This document shows, piece by piece, positions 1 to 5,265 of a stretch of 5,431 bases of DNA; position 1 is the first letter of the stretch; each line of letters begins with the position of its first letter. Made by a program: the position numbers and the translations under genes. A model generated the notes under the pieces. It saw only the letters and a list, made by a program, of their open reading frames with translations. It made no database searches and had not been told where the DNA came from. The DNA is from Alphaproteobacteria bacterium (GTDB lineage Bacteria > Pseudomonadota > Alphaproteobacteria > SHNJ01), in assembly GCA_947456345.1 (NCBI GenBank), contig CANGQU010000065.1, forward strand, positions 1 to 5,431, written 5' to 3'.

Positions 1-2
1 CT

Positions 3-404
3 GAAATTATTCTCGGTCATTTTCTATCCCGGGTTACTACATTACCCGAATGCGATAACTCAGGAAAACTAACAGGACCGATGCGACAAGTGTTAAAAAC
101 CGAAGAAAAAGGTTCGGATGTTAATTTAGCGACTGAATTATTGAATGACTGCTTTCAAAATAAATTTGATAACGCCATTATTGTTTCCAATGATTCGGAT
201 TTAATCGCGCCAATCAAACTGATAAGGGAGAGTTTTGGCAAGCGCGTTACAATATTAAACCCCCACAAGGATTCCCCTAGCACCCTTCTGCAGCAGAATG
301 CTGACAAGCGCTATACGATAGAAGCAAGATATCTTAAAAAATCTCAGTTTGATTTAACGTTATCCGATGAAAAGGGAGCATTCTATAAACCACCACAGTG
401 GTAG
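3..404 (+). CDS. NYN-domain (PIN-like nuclease fold) protein, 5' end cut by window edge
   Basis: The reading frame is open from the left edge and ends at TAG 402-404, giving 133 visible residues. The ATG at 81 lies inside the conserved domain, so it is not the true start. Visible motifs are GHFL near the N-terminal edge, then KTEEKGSDVNLAT (about residues 32-44) and AIIVSNDSDLIAPI (about 58-71), with conserved acidic residues. These match the second half of NYN domains, which have a PIN-like fold and are thought to be metal-dependent RNases. The first acidic motif would lie upstream of the window. The tail after about residue 100 is poorly conserved and ends in KPPQW. The gene is clearly richer in A+T (TTA, AAT and AAA codons) than its neighbours, which suggests horizontal acquisition. 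It converges on the SH3-protein gene with 4 bp between stop codons. Substrate and role cannot be told from the sequence; a toxin, RNA-processing or defence role is possible. Confidence 0.85.
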   Translation, partial: EIILGHFLSRVTTLPECDNSGKLTGPMRQVLKTEEKGSDVNLATELLNDCFQNKFDNAIIVSNDSDLIAPIKLIRESFGKRVTILNPHKDSPSTLLQQNADKRYTIEARYLKKSQFDLTLSDEKGAFYKPPQW

Positions 405-408
405 ACTA

Positions 409-900
409 CTATTCTCCAACTGCTTCGTTCGGATAAACGCCCCAGATCCCGTCGCGCTGGACAAAGCCACGCATGCCATCCGCTTCGATCCGGCACCATT
501 GCGCTTCGCAAGACAGTAATCGCACCACCACCCCGGTTTCAATTTTCGCCAATAATGGCGCGTCGTTTTGCGGGCGGCGGTACAGTTTCAGCAGATCGCC
601 CGTCACCATCGCCATGCGGCGGCCCGATAGGCGCTGCTGATGCACCCAACCTTCAGTGCCTTCGAAATCGCGCACTTTGCGCCAGACATCGTATTCGGCC
701 ACAATTTCGACCGGCAGGCCGCGTTTGACATAAGTCCATTCAATCGGATAATCCCGGCCCGGCCCCACGCGCCAATGCACGTTATCGGCCTTGAGCGATA
801 CAAAACGCGGAATCGGCAAGCCCGAAACCGAGGGCTTGGTAGCATCGCCAGCATAAGCCAGCGTCGGCAACAGCAATAGAAATAAAAATATTTTTCGCAT
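409..900 (-). CDS. Secreted bacterial SH3-domain protein (SH3_4/DUF1058 type)
   Basis: Predicted 163-residue exported protein. Residues 1-17 form a signal peptide: MRK, a leucine/phenylalanine-rich core, and an AYA cleavage site before GDA. Two SH3-like repeats follow. The first (about 38-92) has VGPGRDYPIEW, GLPVEIVAEYDVWRKVRD and EGWVH, the hallmark of the alphaproteobacterial SH3_4 family. The second (about 100-157) is weaker, with LYRRP, a valine-rich strand and GFVQRDGIWGVYP. Such domains are thought to bind cell-wall peptides or other envelope ligands; no catalytic residues are seen. I chose ATG at 900 because it puts the Lys/Arg start of the signal peptide at the N-terminus; an in-frame GTG at 906 would add two residues. 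There is no clear Shine-Dalgarno sequence. The start lies 9 bp after the E1-like gene stop, so co-transcription with it and dut is likely. An SH3 gene next to a moeB/thiF-like gene is a familiar alphaproteobacterial arrangement. Confidence 0.9.
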   Translation of the reverse strand: MRKIFLFLLLLPTLAYAGDATKPSVSGLPIPRFVSLKADNVHWRVGPGRDYPIEWTYVKRGLPVEIVAEYDVWRKVRDFEGTEGWVHQQRLSGRRMAMVTGDLLKLYRRPQNDAPLLAKIETGVVVRLLSCEAQWCRIEADGMRGFVQRDGIWGVYPNEAVGE

Positions 901-909
901 CGGCACAAT

Positions 910-1713
910 TTACGCGCAATCGCGCTTGCTGTCGAGGGTGTGCGCGAATTCCCACGCCGTGCTCTGGCTGTGACAAACCGGGCAGTTATCCATCCGCGTA
1001 TAGCGCGTGTCATGAAAACGATAAGCCGCCGCATCAAATTGCAACAAGCGGCCGCGCGCATCATCCGGCAGGCGTAAAATTTGTTTGATGATCTCGGTCG
1101 TCTGTAGGCTGCCGATCACGCCGCATACCGCCCCCAACACCCCGGCGGTGGCACAGCTGGCGGCGTGTTGCGGCAATTCCGTCCCATACAAACAGGCATA
1201 GCAACCGCTATCGGCGGTAAAGGTCGAAACCTGACCCATCATGCCAATCGCCGCCGCCGAGACGAGCGGCTTTTGCCCCGCTATCGCCACCGCGTTCAAC
1301 AATTGGCGCGTCGCAAAATTATCTGAGGCGTCGGCGATGACATCATGCGCCGCAAGTAGCGGCAAAATGGTTTCGGCTTTCGCCCGCACCGCCAACGGAT
1401 TGATACGCACGCCCGAATTATAGGCCGCAAGGGCCAAAGCCGCACTCGTGACCTTGGGCTGGCCGACGGTTTGTTCCCGATGAATGATTTGGCGCTGTAA
1501 ATTGCTGGCTTCGACGGTATCGTCGTCGATGATGGTGATCGACCCTATGCCCGCGCCAGCGAGGTAAAATAATAAGGCGCTGCCCAATCCGCCCGCGCCG
1601 ATCACCAGAATTTTTGCATTCCGCAAACGGATCTGCCCGTCATAGCCGATGGCAGCCAAGGATAAATGCCGCGCATAGCGCAAGATATCGGGATCGGATA
1701 ATTCCACCGCCAT
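910..1713 (-). CDS. ThiF/MoeB/HesA-family E1-like adenylyltransferase
   Basis: 267 residues, usual for MoeB or ThiF. These enzymes adenylate the C-terminal glycine of a ubiquitin-like sulfur carrier (MoaD or ThiS) for molybdopterin or thiamine thiazole synthesis in the cytoplasm. Visible features in order: an N-terminal RYARHL segment (12-17), nucleotide-binding loop GAGGLGS (39-45), acidic strand end DDD (63-65), NLQRQ with the arginine finger R74, K87 in GQPKV, and DASDN (128-132) with the conserved aspartates. Two CxxC pairs (C171/C174 and C244/C247) form the structural zinc site, and C187 sits in the mobile loop before GVIGSLQTTEIIK (198-210). There is no rhodanese domain. The family signature does not separate MoeB from ThiF; the order dut-moeB-SH3 seen in related genomes favours MoeB. 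Start ATG 1713 is 9 bp after the dut stop and has only a weak ribosome binding site, which suggests coupling to dut. Confidence 0.93.
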   Translation of the reverse strand: MAVELSDPDILRYARHLSLAAIGYDGQIRLRNAKILVIGAGGLGSALLFYLAGAGIGSITIIDDDTVEASNLQRQIIHREQTVGQPKVTSAALALAAYNSGVRINPLAVRAKAETILPLLAAHDVIADASDNFATRQLLNAVAIAGQKPLVSAAAIGMMGQVSTFTADSGCYACLYGTELPQHAASCATAGVLGAVCGVIGSLQTTEIIKQILRLPDDARGRLLQFDAAAYRFHDTRYTRMDNCPVCHSQSTAWEFAHTLDSKRDCA

Positions 1714-1722
1714 CGCGCTGCT

Positions 1723-2190
1723 TTAGGCGACTTTGGTATGCGTGCCGGTCGAGCCGAACCCGCCCGCGCCGCGCGCGGTTGTATCCAAATTTTCCACGGG
1801 CTGAAACTGGGCGCGGGTATAAGGTGCGATCACCATTTGCGCAATGCGCATACCGCGCGTGATGGTAAAATCTTGATCCGATAAATTCACCAAAATCACG
1901 CCGATTTCGCCGCGATAATCGGCATCGATTGTACCCGGCGCGTTTAAAACCGTAATGCCCGATTTCGCCGCCAGGCCGGAACGGGGGCGGATTTGCGCCT
2001 CGAACCCGGGCGGCAATGCAATTGCCAGACCGGTTGGAATAATCGCCCGGCCCAATTTCGGCAAATGCACATCGCCCGTAATCGCGGCCAGCAAATCCAT
2101 GCCCGCGCTGTCGGCGGTGGCGTATTGTGGTAACGGCAAATCCGCGCCATTGGCCAGGATTTGCACAGGGATCGTGATGGGGTGTTGCAT
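1723..2190 (-). CDS. dut: Deoxyuridine 5'-triphosphate nucleotidohydrolase (dUTPase)
   Basis: 155-residue trimeric-type dUTPase that hydrolyses dUTP to dUMP and pyrophosphate, keeping uracil out of DNA and supplying dUMP for thymidylate synthesis. All five family motifs are intact: motif 1 SAGMDL (28-33), motif 2 RPRSGLA (68-74), motif 3 [13 protein letters not shown] (86-98), motif 4 GMRIAQMV (113-120) and motif 5 [10 protein letters not shown] (140-149). D89 in motif 3 is the catalytic aspartate that activates water, Y92 is the tyrosine that excludes ribose, and the glycine-rich motif 5 closes over the phosphates. Length is normal for the bacterial enzyme. Start ATG 2190 has a weak AGG eight bases upstream (2199-2201). 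The E1-like gene follows after 9 bp. Upstream lies the repeat-filled gap to ubiE, so dut probably needs its own promoter or read-through from ubiE; I see no convincing promoter. Confidence 0.97.
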   Translation of the reverse strand: MQHPITIPVQILANGADLPLPQYATADSAGMDLLAAITGDVHLPKLGRAIIPTGLAIALPPGFEAQIRPRSGLAAKSGITVLNAPGTIDADYRGEIGVILVNLSDQDFTITRGMRIAQMVIAPYTRAQFQPVENLDTTARGAGGFGSTGTHTKVA

Positions 2191-2220
2191 TCGCTGAACC
2201 TACCGTGAAGATGGTAATGG

Positions 2221-2299
2221 GTAAAGAGGGAAAAGGCGAGAGTCGAGAGGCGAGAAGGTAGAATTATTACCCCTCTTGCCTCTTGCCTCTCGACTTCCT
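2221..2299. repeat. Heptad-repeat hairpin between dut and ubiE (GGCGAGA type)
   Basis: The left arm (2221-2262) reads as six consecutive 7-base units. The best are GGCGAGA at 2235 and 2249 and GTCGAGA at 2242; the outer ones are decayed. The right arm (2272-2299) holds the inverse units CCTCTTG (2272, 2279), CCTCTCG (2286) and ACTTCCT (2293), the last reaching into the ubiE stop codon. Positions 2241-2255 pair with 2281-2295 at 14 of 15 positions around an A+T-rich loop, within which GGTA 2257-2260 can pair with TACC 2268-2271. The period of seven allows the arms to pair in more than one register. The element occupies nearly all of the 108-bp dut-ubiE gap. Confidence 0.85.
2231..2295 (-). terminator. 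Possible terminator of ubiE formed by the heptad hairpin
   Basis: Reading in the ubiE direction, the 15-bp stem (2295-2281 with 2255-2241) begins four bases after the stop codon. It ends in a pyrimidine arm followed by CTCGCCTTTTCCC. The T tract is only four bases, so an intrinsic terminator is plausible but not strong. The same layout recurs after the enoyl-CoA hydratase gene. Confidence 0.4.
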
Positions 2300-3021
2300 T
2301 AAAGCCTTACCGCCTGATGAATGCCGCAAATGCCGCCCGCCAGGGGGATGAATCGCACCGCGCCAAAACCGGCTTTCTCCAGAAGCTGGCTCAATGCGGC
2401 GGGTTTTGGAAAACGGCGGATGGATTCGATCAAATACTCATAAGCGGCGCGGTCATCGGCCACCACCGCACCCAAACGCGGGATGATGCTATCGCCGTAA
2501 AAACGGTAAATATCGCGCAAATCCGGCCAAGGTTCGGGACAAAATTCCAAGCAGAAATATTGCCCGCCCGGACGCAGCACCCTTGCCGCCTCGGCCAATG
2601 CCGCATCGATATCGACGACATTGCGCAAGCCAAAGGAGATTGTATATAGACGCTGGCTGGCATCAGGTAGCGGCAGCGCCTCGGCCTGGCCCTTTTGCCA
2701 GTCGATGGGCAAAGCGGCATGTTTGGCCCGGCCCACCGCCAACATCTCGGCCGTGGGATCGACCACCAGCGCGTGTTTACCCCCGGCCTGGATAAAGCGG
2801 GCGGCGATATCGCCCGTGCCCCCCGCCACATCCAGCAATTCCGGATATGCCGCAGTATCAATCAGCCGCAGCAGAAAATTTTTCCAGACCCGGTGCAGCC
2901 CGCCGCTCATCAGATCGTTCATCAAATCATACCGGCTAGCCACGCCGTTGAACAACGCCGTAACCTTGGGCAGTTTATCGGTTTGCGGGATGTCGGCTTG
3001 GCCGAAAGGACTGGTTTTCAT
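2299..3021 (-). CDS. ubiE: Ubiquinone/menaquinone C-methyltransferase UbiE
   Basis: 240-residue S-adenosylmethionine-dependent C-methyltransferase of ubiquinone (and, where present, menaquinone) synthesis. It shows UbiE signature 1, YDLMNDLMSGGLHRVWK (31-47); SAM motif I, LLDVAGGTGD (62-71); the acidic strand end VVDPT (86-90); and signature 2, which begins FGLRNVVDID (130-139) and ends RVLRPGG (147-153). YEYLIESIRRFP (194-205) and AGGICGIHQAVRL at the C-terminus are also family-like. The frame stays open to an ATG at 3060, but those 13 extra residues are encoded by the heptad repeat and are unlike any UbiE N-terminus, so I place the start at ATG 3021. No Shine-Dalgarno sequence precedes it: the leader is repeat DNA. 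The gene is divergent from mutM and separated from dut by a second repeat. In many Alphaproteobacteria ubiB and coaBC lie between ubiE and dut; neither is present here. Confidence 0.95.
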   Translation of the reverse strand: MKTSPFGQADIPQTDKLPKVTALFNGVASRYDLMNDLMSGGLHRVWKNFLLRLIDTAAYPELLDVAGGTGDIAARFIQAGGKHALVVDPTAEMLAVGRAKHAALPIDWQKGQAEALPLPDASQRLYTISFGLRNVVDIDAALAEAARVLRPGGQYFCLEFCPEPWPDLRDIYRFYGDSIIPRLGAVVADDRAAYEYLIESIRRFPKPAALSQLLEKAGFGAVRFIPLAGGICGIHQAVRL

Positions 3022-3129
3022 AGTTAGTACCAAGTACCAAGTACCTAGTGCCAAGTACATCGTAAAAATGGTGTTTACCTGACAGAAGCTTCGTACTAGG
3101 TACTAGGCACTAAGCACTTGGTACTGGAG
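3022..3129. repeat. Heptad-repeat hairpin filling the divergent ubiE-mutM gap (ACCAAGT type)
   Basis: The left arm (3022-3063) is six 7-base units all ending in GT: ACCAAGT twice (3029, 3036), then ACCTAGT (3043) and GCCAAGT (3050), with degenerate units at each end. The right arm (3095-3129) is five units starting with AC: ACTAGGT (3095), ACTAGGC (3102), ACTAAGC (3109), ACTTGGT (3116) and ACTGGAG (3123). Positions 3026-3058 are inverse-complementary to 3093-3125 at 27 of 33 positions, around a 34-base centre (3059-3092) that includes TTTACCTGACAG. The element runs from the base next to the ubiE start codon to one base before the mutM start codon. Promoters for both genes must therefore lie within or overlap it, unless a gene is transcribed from outside the gap. 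Confidence 0.88.
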
Positions 3130-3130
3130 C

Positions 3131-3973
3131 ATGCCCGAATTACCCGAAGTTGAAACCACCGCCCGCGGCCTGATCCCGATTCTGCGGGGCCAAAAAATCA
3201 CGACCGTACAGGTGCGGGTAAAAAAACTGCGTTGGGATTTGCCCAAAAATCTGGGGCGGGATTTGACGGATGCAACCGTCACCGCCATCACGCGCCGCGC
3301 CAAATATATGGTGTTGCGCCTCGATACCGGGCAAAATTGGATTGTGCATTTGGGCATGTCCGGGCGGATGCACCGGATAAATGCCGACCAATGGCAAACG
3401 CCGTTAAAACACGATCATCTATTGCTGCGATTGGCGAATGATATCTGCGTGGCGTTCAACGATCCGCGCAAATTCGGCATGATGGACATCGTGGCAGCGG
3501 ACAAGATCGATATCTATCGCCATTTCGCGCATCTGGGGGCCGAGCCATTGGTGCGGGGGTTCGATGGCGAATATTTGTTTGAACAATTGCAGCGGCGCAA
3601 AATCGCCGTGAAACTGGCGATCATGGATCAAAAATTGGTGGTGGGGGTGGGCAATATCTATGCGTCCGAAGCCCTCTATCGTGCGCGCATTAGCCCCAAA
3701 CGTCCGGCGCATAAAATCAGCCGCGCCGAATGCGATAAATTGGCCCAAGCGATCAAGGATGTATTGCGGCTTGCGATCAAGGCGGGCGGCAGCAGCCTGC
3801 GCGATTATGTCCAATCGGATGGAAAAATCGGACATTTCCAGGATGATTTCGCCGTCTATGGCCGCACCGGCCAACCCTGCCCCGCCTGCCACAAAGCCAA
3901 AAAACCATGCAAAATCGAAAAATTCACTCAAGGCGGCCGCAGCACGTTTTGGTGTAACAATACCCAAAGCTGA
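3131..3973 (+). CDS. mutM: Formamidopyrimidine-DNA glycosylase (Fpg/MutM) with an atypical zinc finger
   Basis: 280-residue bifunctional glycosylase/AP lyase that removes 8-oxoguanine and formamidopyrimidines in base-excision repair. The start is fixed by the catalytic N-terminus MPELPEVE: P2 is the Schiff-base nucleophile, and E3 and E6 are conserved. Other key residues are K58 (RRAKYM), the void-filling triad M76 (HLGMSG), R113 and F115 (DPRKFG), N175 in VGVGNIYASEAL, and R270 in the beta-hairpin GGRSTF. The C-terminal finger is odd. C250 and C253 (CPAC) and C275 are in place, but the expected fourth cysteine is T278 (CNNTQ, codon ACC). The spacing between the cysteine pairs is also 21 rather than the usual 16 or so, with an extra C260. 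Loss of zinc, or coordination through C260 or H254, is possible. GGAG at 3126-3129 is only one base from the ATG, too close for a normal ribosome binding site. The upstream region is entirely the ubiE-mutM repeat element. Confidence 0.96.
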   Translation: MPELPEVETTARGLIPILRGQKITTVQVRVKKLRWDLPKNLGRDLTDATVTAITRRAKYMVLRLDTGQNWIVHLGMSGRMHRINADQWQTPLKHDHLLLRLANDICVAFNDPRKFGMMDIVAADKIDIYRHFAHLGAEPLVRGFDGEYLFEQLQRRKIAVKLAIMDQKLVVGVGNIYASEALYRARISPKRPAHKISRAECDKLAQAIKDVLRLAIKAGGSSLRDYVQSDGKIGHFQDDFAVYGRTGQPCPACHKAKKPCKIEKFTQGGRSTFWCNNTQS

Positions 3974-3997
3974 TGCTTAGCGGCATTTACCATGGCT

Positions 3998-4100
3998 ACA
4001 CCGCATCGCGCGGAAAGCGGGGGTGTGGACTGGGCGCTCGATGGCTGGGCGCATATTGTCATTCTGGCCAACACCGCGCCCTTTGGCGGGTAGGGGTGTG
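3998..4100. repeat. Pair of 30-bp dyads with ACACCGC/GGTGTG ends
   Basis: Two segments of equal length (3998-4027 and 4071-4100) start ACACCGC and end GGTGTG, 73 bp apart start to start. Their centres differ: the second has a compact CGCC-CTTT-GGCG stem-loop, while the first has a looser one. They could be copies of one small element or part of mutM termination; there is no T-rich tail. Similarity is limited to the ends and a GCGGG core. Confidence 0.4.
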
Positions 4101-4244
4101 AAAAATACGGCTAAACTTGTGGCATAGGCTTGGGGCATGGTGGTTTTCCTATTGTTACACCACCCTATACGCCCCACCACCGTCCAAGGTTACGCCGTCA
4201 GGCATAAAATATCGTGATACCGCTCTTTAATAGATTTTAAACCA

Positions 4245-4286
4245 TTTCCCCACTACCCTGTAGCCGATATCCTGTACCCCATCCCC
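4245..4286. repeat. Single-armed heptad array upstream of the enoyl-CoA hydratase gene
   Basis: Six consecutive 7-base units all end in CC. Clear examples are TGTAGCC (4259), GATATCC (4266) and TGTACCC (4273), flanked by more C-rich units. Thus a 7-bp period like that of the hairpin elements is present, but no inverse arm is visible nearby. The array ends two bases before the ribosome binding site GGAGA, so it would form much of the mRNA leader or overlap the promoter. Confidence 0.65.
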
Positions 4287-4288
4287 CC

Positions 4289-4293
4289 GGAGA
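4289..4293 (+). promoter_or_regulatory. Ribosome binding site of the enoyl-CoA hydratase gene
   Basis: GGAGA ends seven bases before ATG 4300. It is the clearest Shine-Dalgarno sequence in the window and fixes the start of a protein with a slightly long N-terminus. Confidence 0.8.
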
Positions 4294-4299
4294 TTCCTT

Positions 4300-5124
4300 A
4301 TGTCCCAAACCGCCTTGAAAATCGATGCCACCAAACGTGGCGATGCGTATAACAATATCATTTTGGAAAAATTGACCGATATCAATGTCGCCGTCATCAC
4401 CTTTAACCGCCCGGCCGCTTTGAATGCCCTCAACGCCGCCCTGGTCACCGAATTGGGCTGGGCATTGGAAGATTGCGATAGCGACGATAAAATCGACGCC
4501 ATTATCCTGACCGGCTCGGAAAAAGCCTTTGCCGCCGGCGCCGATATCAAGGAAATGCAGGCCAAGAATTTCTCGACCGTGTATTTAGAGGATTATATTA
4601 CCAAGGATTGGGAGCGCGTCACCAAATGCCGTAAACCGGTCATTGCCGCCGTATCGGGCTTTGCCCTGGGCGGCGGGTGCGAGATGGCGATGATGTGCGA
4701 TTTCATTATTGCCGCCGAGAATGCCAAATTCGGCCAGCCGGAAATCAACCTTGGGATCATTCCGGGTTCCGGCGGTACGCAGCGTTTAACCCGCGCCATT
4801 GGCAAATCCAAGGCGATGGATATGTGCCTGACCGGCCGGATGATGGATGCCGCCGAGGCGGAGCGTTCGGGCCTGGTCGCCCGGGTCGTGCCTTTGGCCG
4901 AATTGCGCAAGGAAGCGATTAAAACTGCCCAAACTATCGCCGCCAAATCCCGGCCCAGCGTCTATATGATCAAAGAAGCTATTAACAAAGCCTTTGAAAC
5001 CTCGCTGGCCGAAGGGGTGCATTTGGAACGCCGCCTGTTCCATGCCTGTTTTGCCACCGATGACCAAAAAGAGGGCATGCAGGCCTTTATCGACAAGCGC
5101 AAGCCGGAGTTTAAGAATCAGTAA
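4300..5124 (+). CDS. Enoyl-CoA hydratase (crotonase family)
   Basis: 274-residue crotonase-fold protein, predicted to hydrate 2-trans-enoyl-CoA to 3-hydroxyacyl-CoA in fatty-acid beta-oxidation. [11 protein letters not shown] (35-45) opens the domain. [12 protein letters not shown] (75-86) gives the CoA-binding and first oxyanion-hole segment. [15 protein letters not shown] (120-134) supplies the second oxyanion glycine (G125) and catalytic E128. [20 protein letters not shown] (144-163) supplies catalytic E148. The 20-residue spacing of the two glutamates matches the classical short-chain hydratase, so true hydratase activity is likely. The C-terminal helix ends FIDKRKPEF, as usual. The N-terminus has about 15 residues before the conserved strand, slightly longer than typical. 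The start is supported by GGAGA at 4289-4293, seven bases upstream of ATG 4300. A single-armed heptad array lies immediately upstream and a heptad hairpin follows the stop. The position between mutM and rpsT is conserved in many Alphaproteobacteria. Confidence 0.94.
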   Translation: MSQTALKIDATKRGDAYNNIILEKLTDINVAVITFNRPAALNALNAALVTELGWALEDCDSDDKIDAIILTGSEKAFAAGADIKEMQAKNFSTVYLEDYITKDWERVTKCRKPVIAAVSGFALGGGCEMAMMCDFIIAAENAKFGQPEINLGIIPGSGGTQRLTRAIGKSKAMDMCLTGRMMDAAEAERSGLVARVVPLAELRKEAIKTAQTIAAKSRPSVYMIKEAINKAFETSLAEGVHLERRLFHACFATDDQKEGMQAFIDKRKPEFKNQ

Positions 5125-5131
5125 TTAGGCC

Positions 5132-5191
5132 AGAGGCGAGGGGCGAGAGGGATTAAAATTTCTTCCTCTCGCCTCTTGCCCCTCGCCTTTA
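5132..5191. repeat. Heptad-repeat hairpin between the enoyl-CoA hydratase gene and rpsT (GGCGAGA type)
   Basis: The left arm is three 7-base units: AGAGGCG (5132), AGGGGCG (5139) and AGAGGGA (5146). The right arm has the inverse units CCTCTCG (5165), CCTCTTG (5172), CCCCTCG (5179) and CCTTTAC (5186). Positions 5135-5150 pair with 5172-5187 at 15 of 16 positions, the exception being a G-T that would be a G-U wobble in RNA. An alternative perfect 7-bp stem (5144-5150 with 5165-5171) results from a one-heptad register shift. The loop is A+T-rich. Sequence type and layout match the dut-ubiE element. Confidence 0.85.
5135..5190 (+). terminator. Possible terminator of the enoyl-CoA hydratase gene formed by the heptad hairpin
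   Basis: The 16-bp stem starts ten bases after the stop codon and ends CTCGCCTTTACAC, nearly the same end (CTCGCCTTT) as the element after ubiE. Only three T residues follow directly, so intrinsic termination would be weak unless assisted; the stem could instead protect the mRNA 3' end. Confidence 0.42.
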
Positions 5192-5196
5192 CACTA

Positions 5197-5225
5197 TTGA
5201 CTAACCGGCCATTTCCCCGTAAAAA
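5197..5225 (+). promoter_or_regulatory. Candidate sigma-70-type promoter of rpsT
   Basis: TTGACT (5197-5202; five of six match TTGACA) and TAAAAA (5220-5225; four of six match TATAAT) are separated by 17 bp. Transcription would start near 5232 and give a leader of about 34 bases ahead of rpsT, lying just after the heptad hairpin. Confidence 0.45.
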
Positions 5226-5250
5226 CAGCGCTTCGTTAAAGGCAACTACA

Positions 5251-5256
5251 AAAGGG
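5251..5256 (+). promoter_or_regulatory. Ribosome binding site of rpsT
   Basis: AAAGGG lies nine bases before ATG 5266 and supports the S20 start, which also matches the conserved MANTKSA N-terminus. Confidence 0.7.
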
Positions 5257-5265
5257 TAATACCAT

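Larger units (their letters stand above)
3974..4299. other. 326-bp intergenic region between mutM and the enoyl-CoA hydratase gene
   Basis: I find no convincing gene here. Two 30-bp segments, 3998-4027 and 4071-4100, both begin ACACCGC and end GGTGTG, so each is a small dyad; CTGGGCGC is repeated at 4030 and 4045 between them. A larger imperfect dyad spans about 4132-4175: GGGGC and GGTGG on the left, CCACC and GCCCC on the right. TAAAAT at 4205-4210 resembles a -10 box for the downstream gene, but no good -35 is placed before it. The right end (4245-4286) is a heptad array, followed by the ribosome binding site GGAGA at 4289-4293. Confidence 0.6.

Noticed and set aside
389..402. ACCAC-CACA-GTGGT as a bidirectional terminator between the convergent NYN and SH3 genes
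   Set aside because: The stem is only five base pairs, lies within the NYN coding end and has no T tract on either side.
984..994. TTATCCATC as a possible DnaA box, considered because the region may be near the origin
   Set aside because: It has two mismatches to TTATCCACA, lies inside the E1-like gene and is not part of a cluster.
3022..3060. An N-terminal extension of UbiE from ATG 3060 (13 residues rich in Tyr, Leu and Trp)
   Set aside because: It is a translation of the heptad repeat and is unlike UbiE N-termini; ATG 3021 gives a normal-length protein.
3058..3107. Promoter boxes in the centre of the ubiE-mutM element (CTGACA 3079-3084 toward mutM; TACGAT near 3058-3063 toward ubiE)
   Set aside because: Each lacks a good partner box at proper spacing, so I do not call a promoter, although one must exist nearby.
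3992..4093. A 33-codon reading frame with a protein-like look downstream of mutM
   Set aside because: It has no ribosome binding site and no family I recognise, and it overlaps the paired dyads; too short to support as a gene or a remnant.
3977..4180. A 67-codon minus-strand frame in the mutM-hydratase gap
   Set aside because: It has no recognisable domain or ribosome binding site, and its sequence looks like translated intergenic dyads.
2221..5191. Reading the repeat elements as a CRISPR array or as insertion-sequence ends
   Set aside because: There are no spacers, the units are seven bases and contiguous, no transposase is present and no target duplications are seen.
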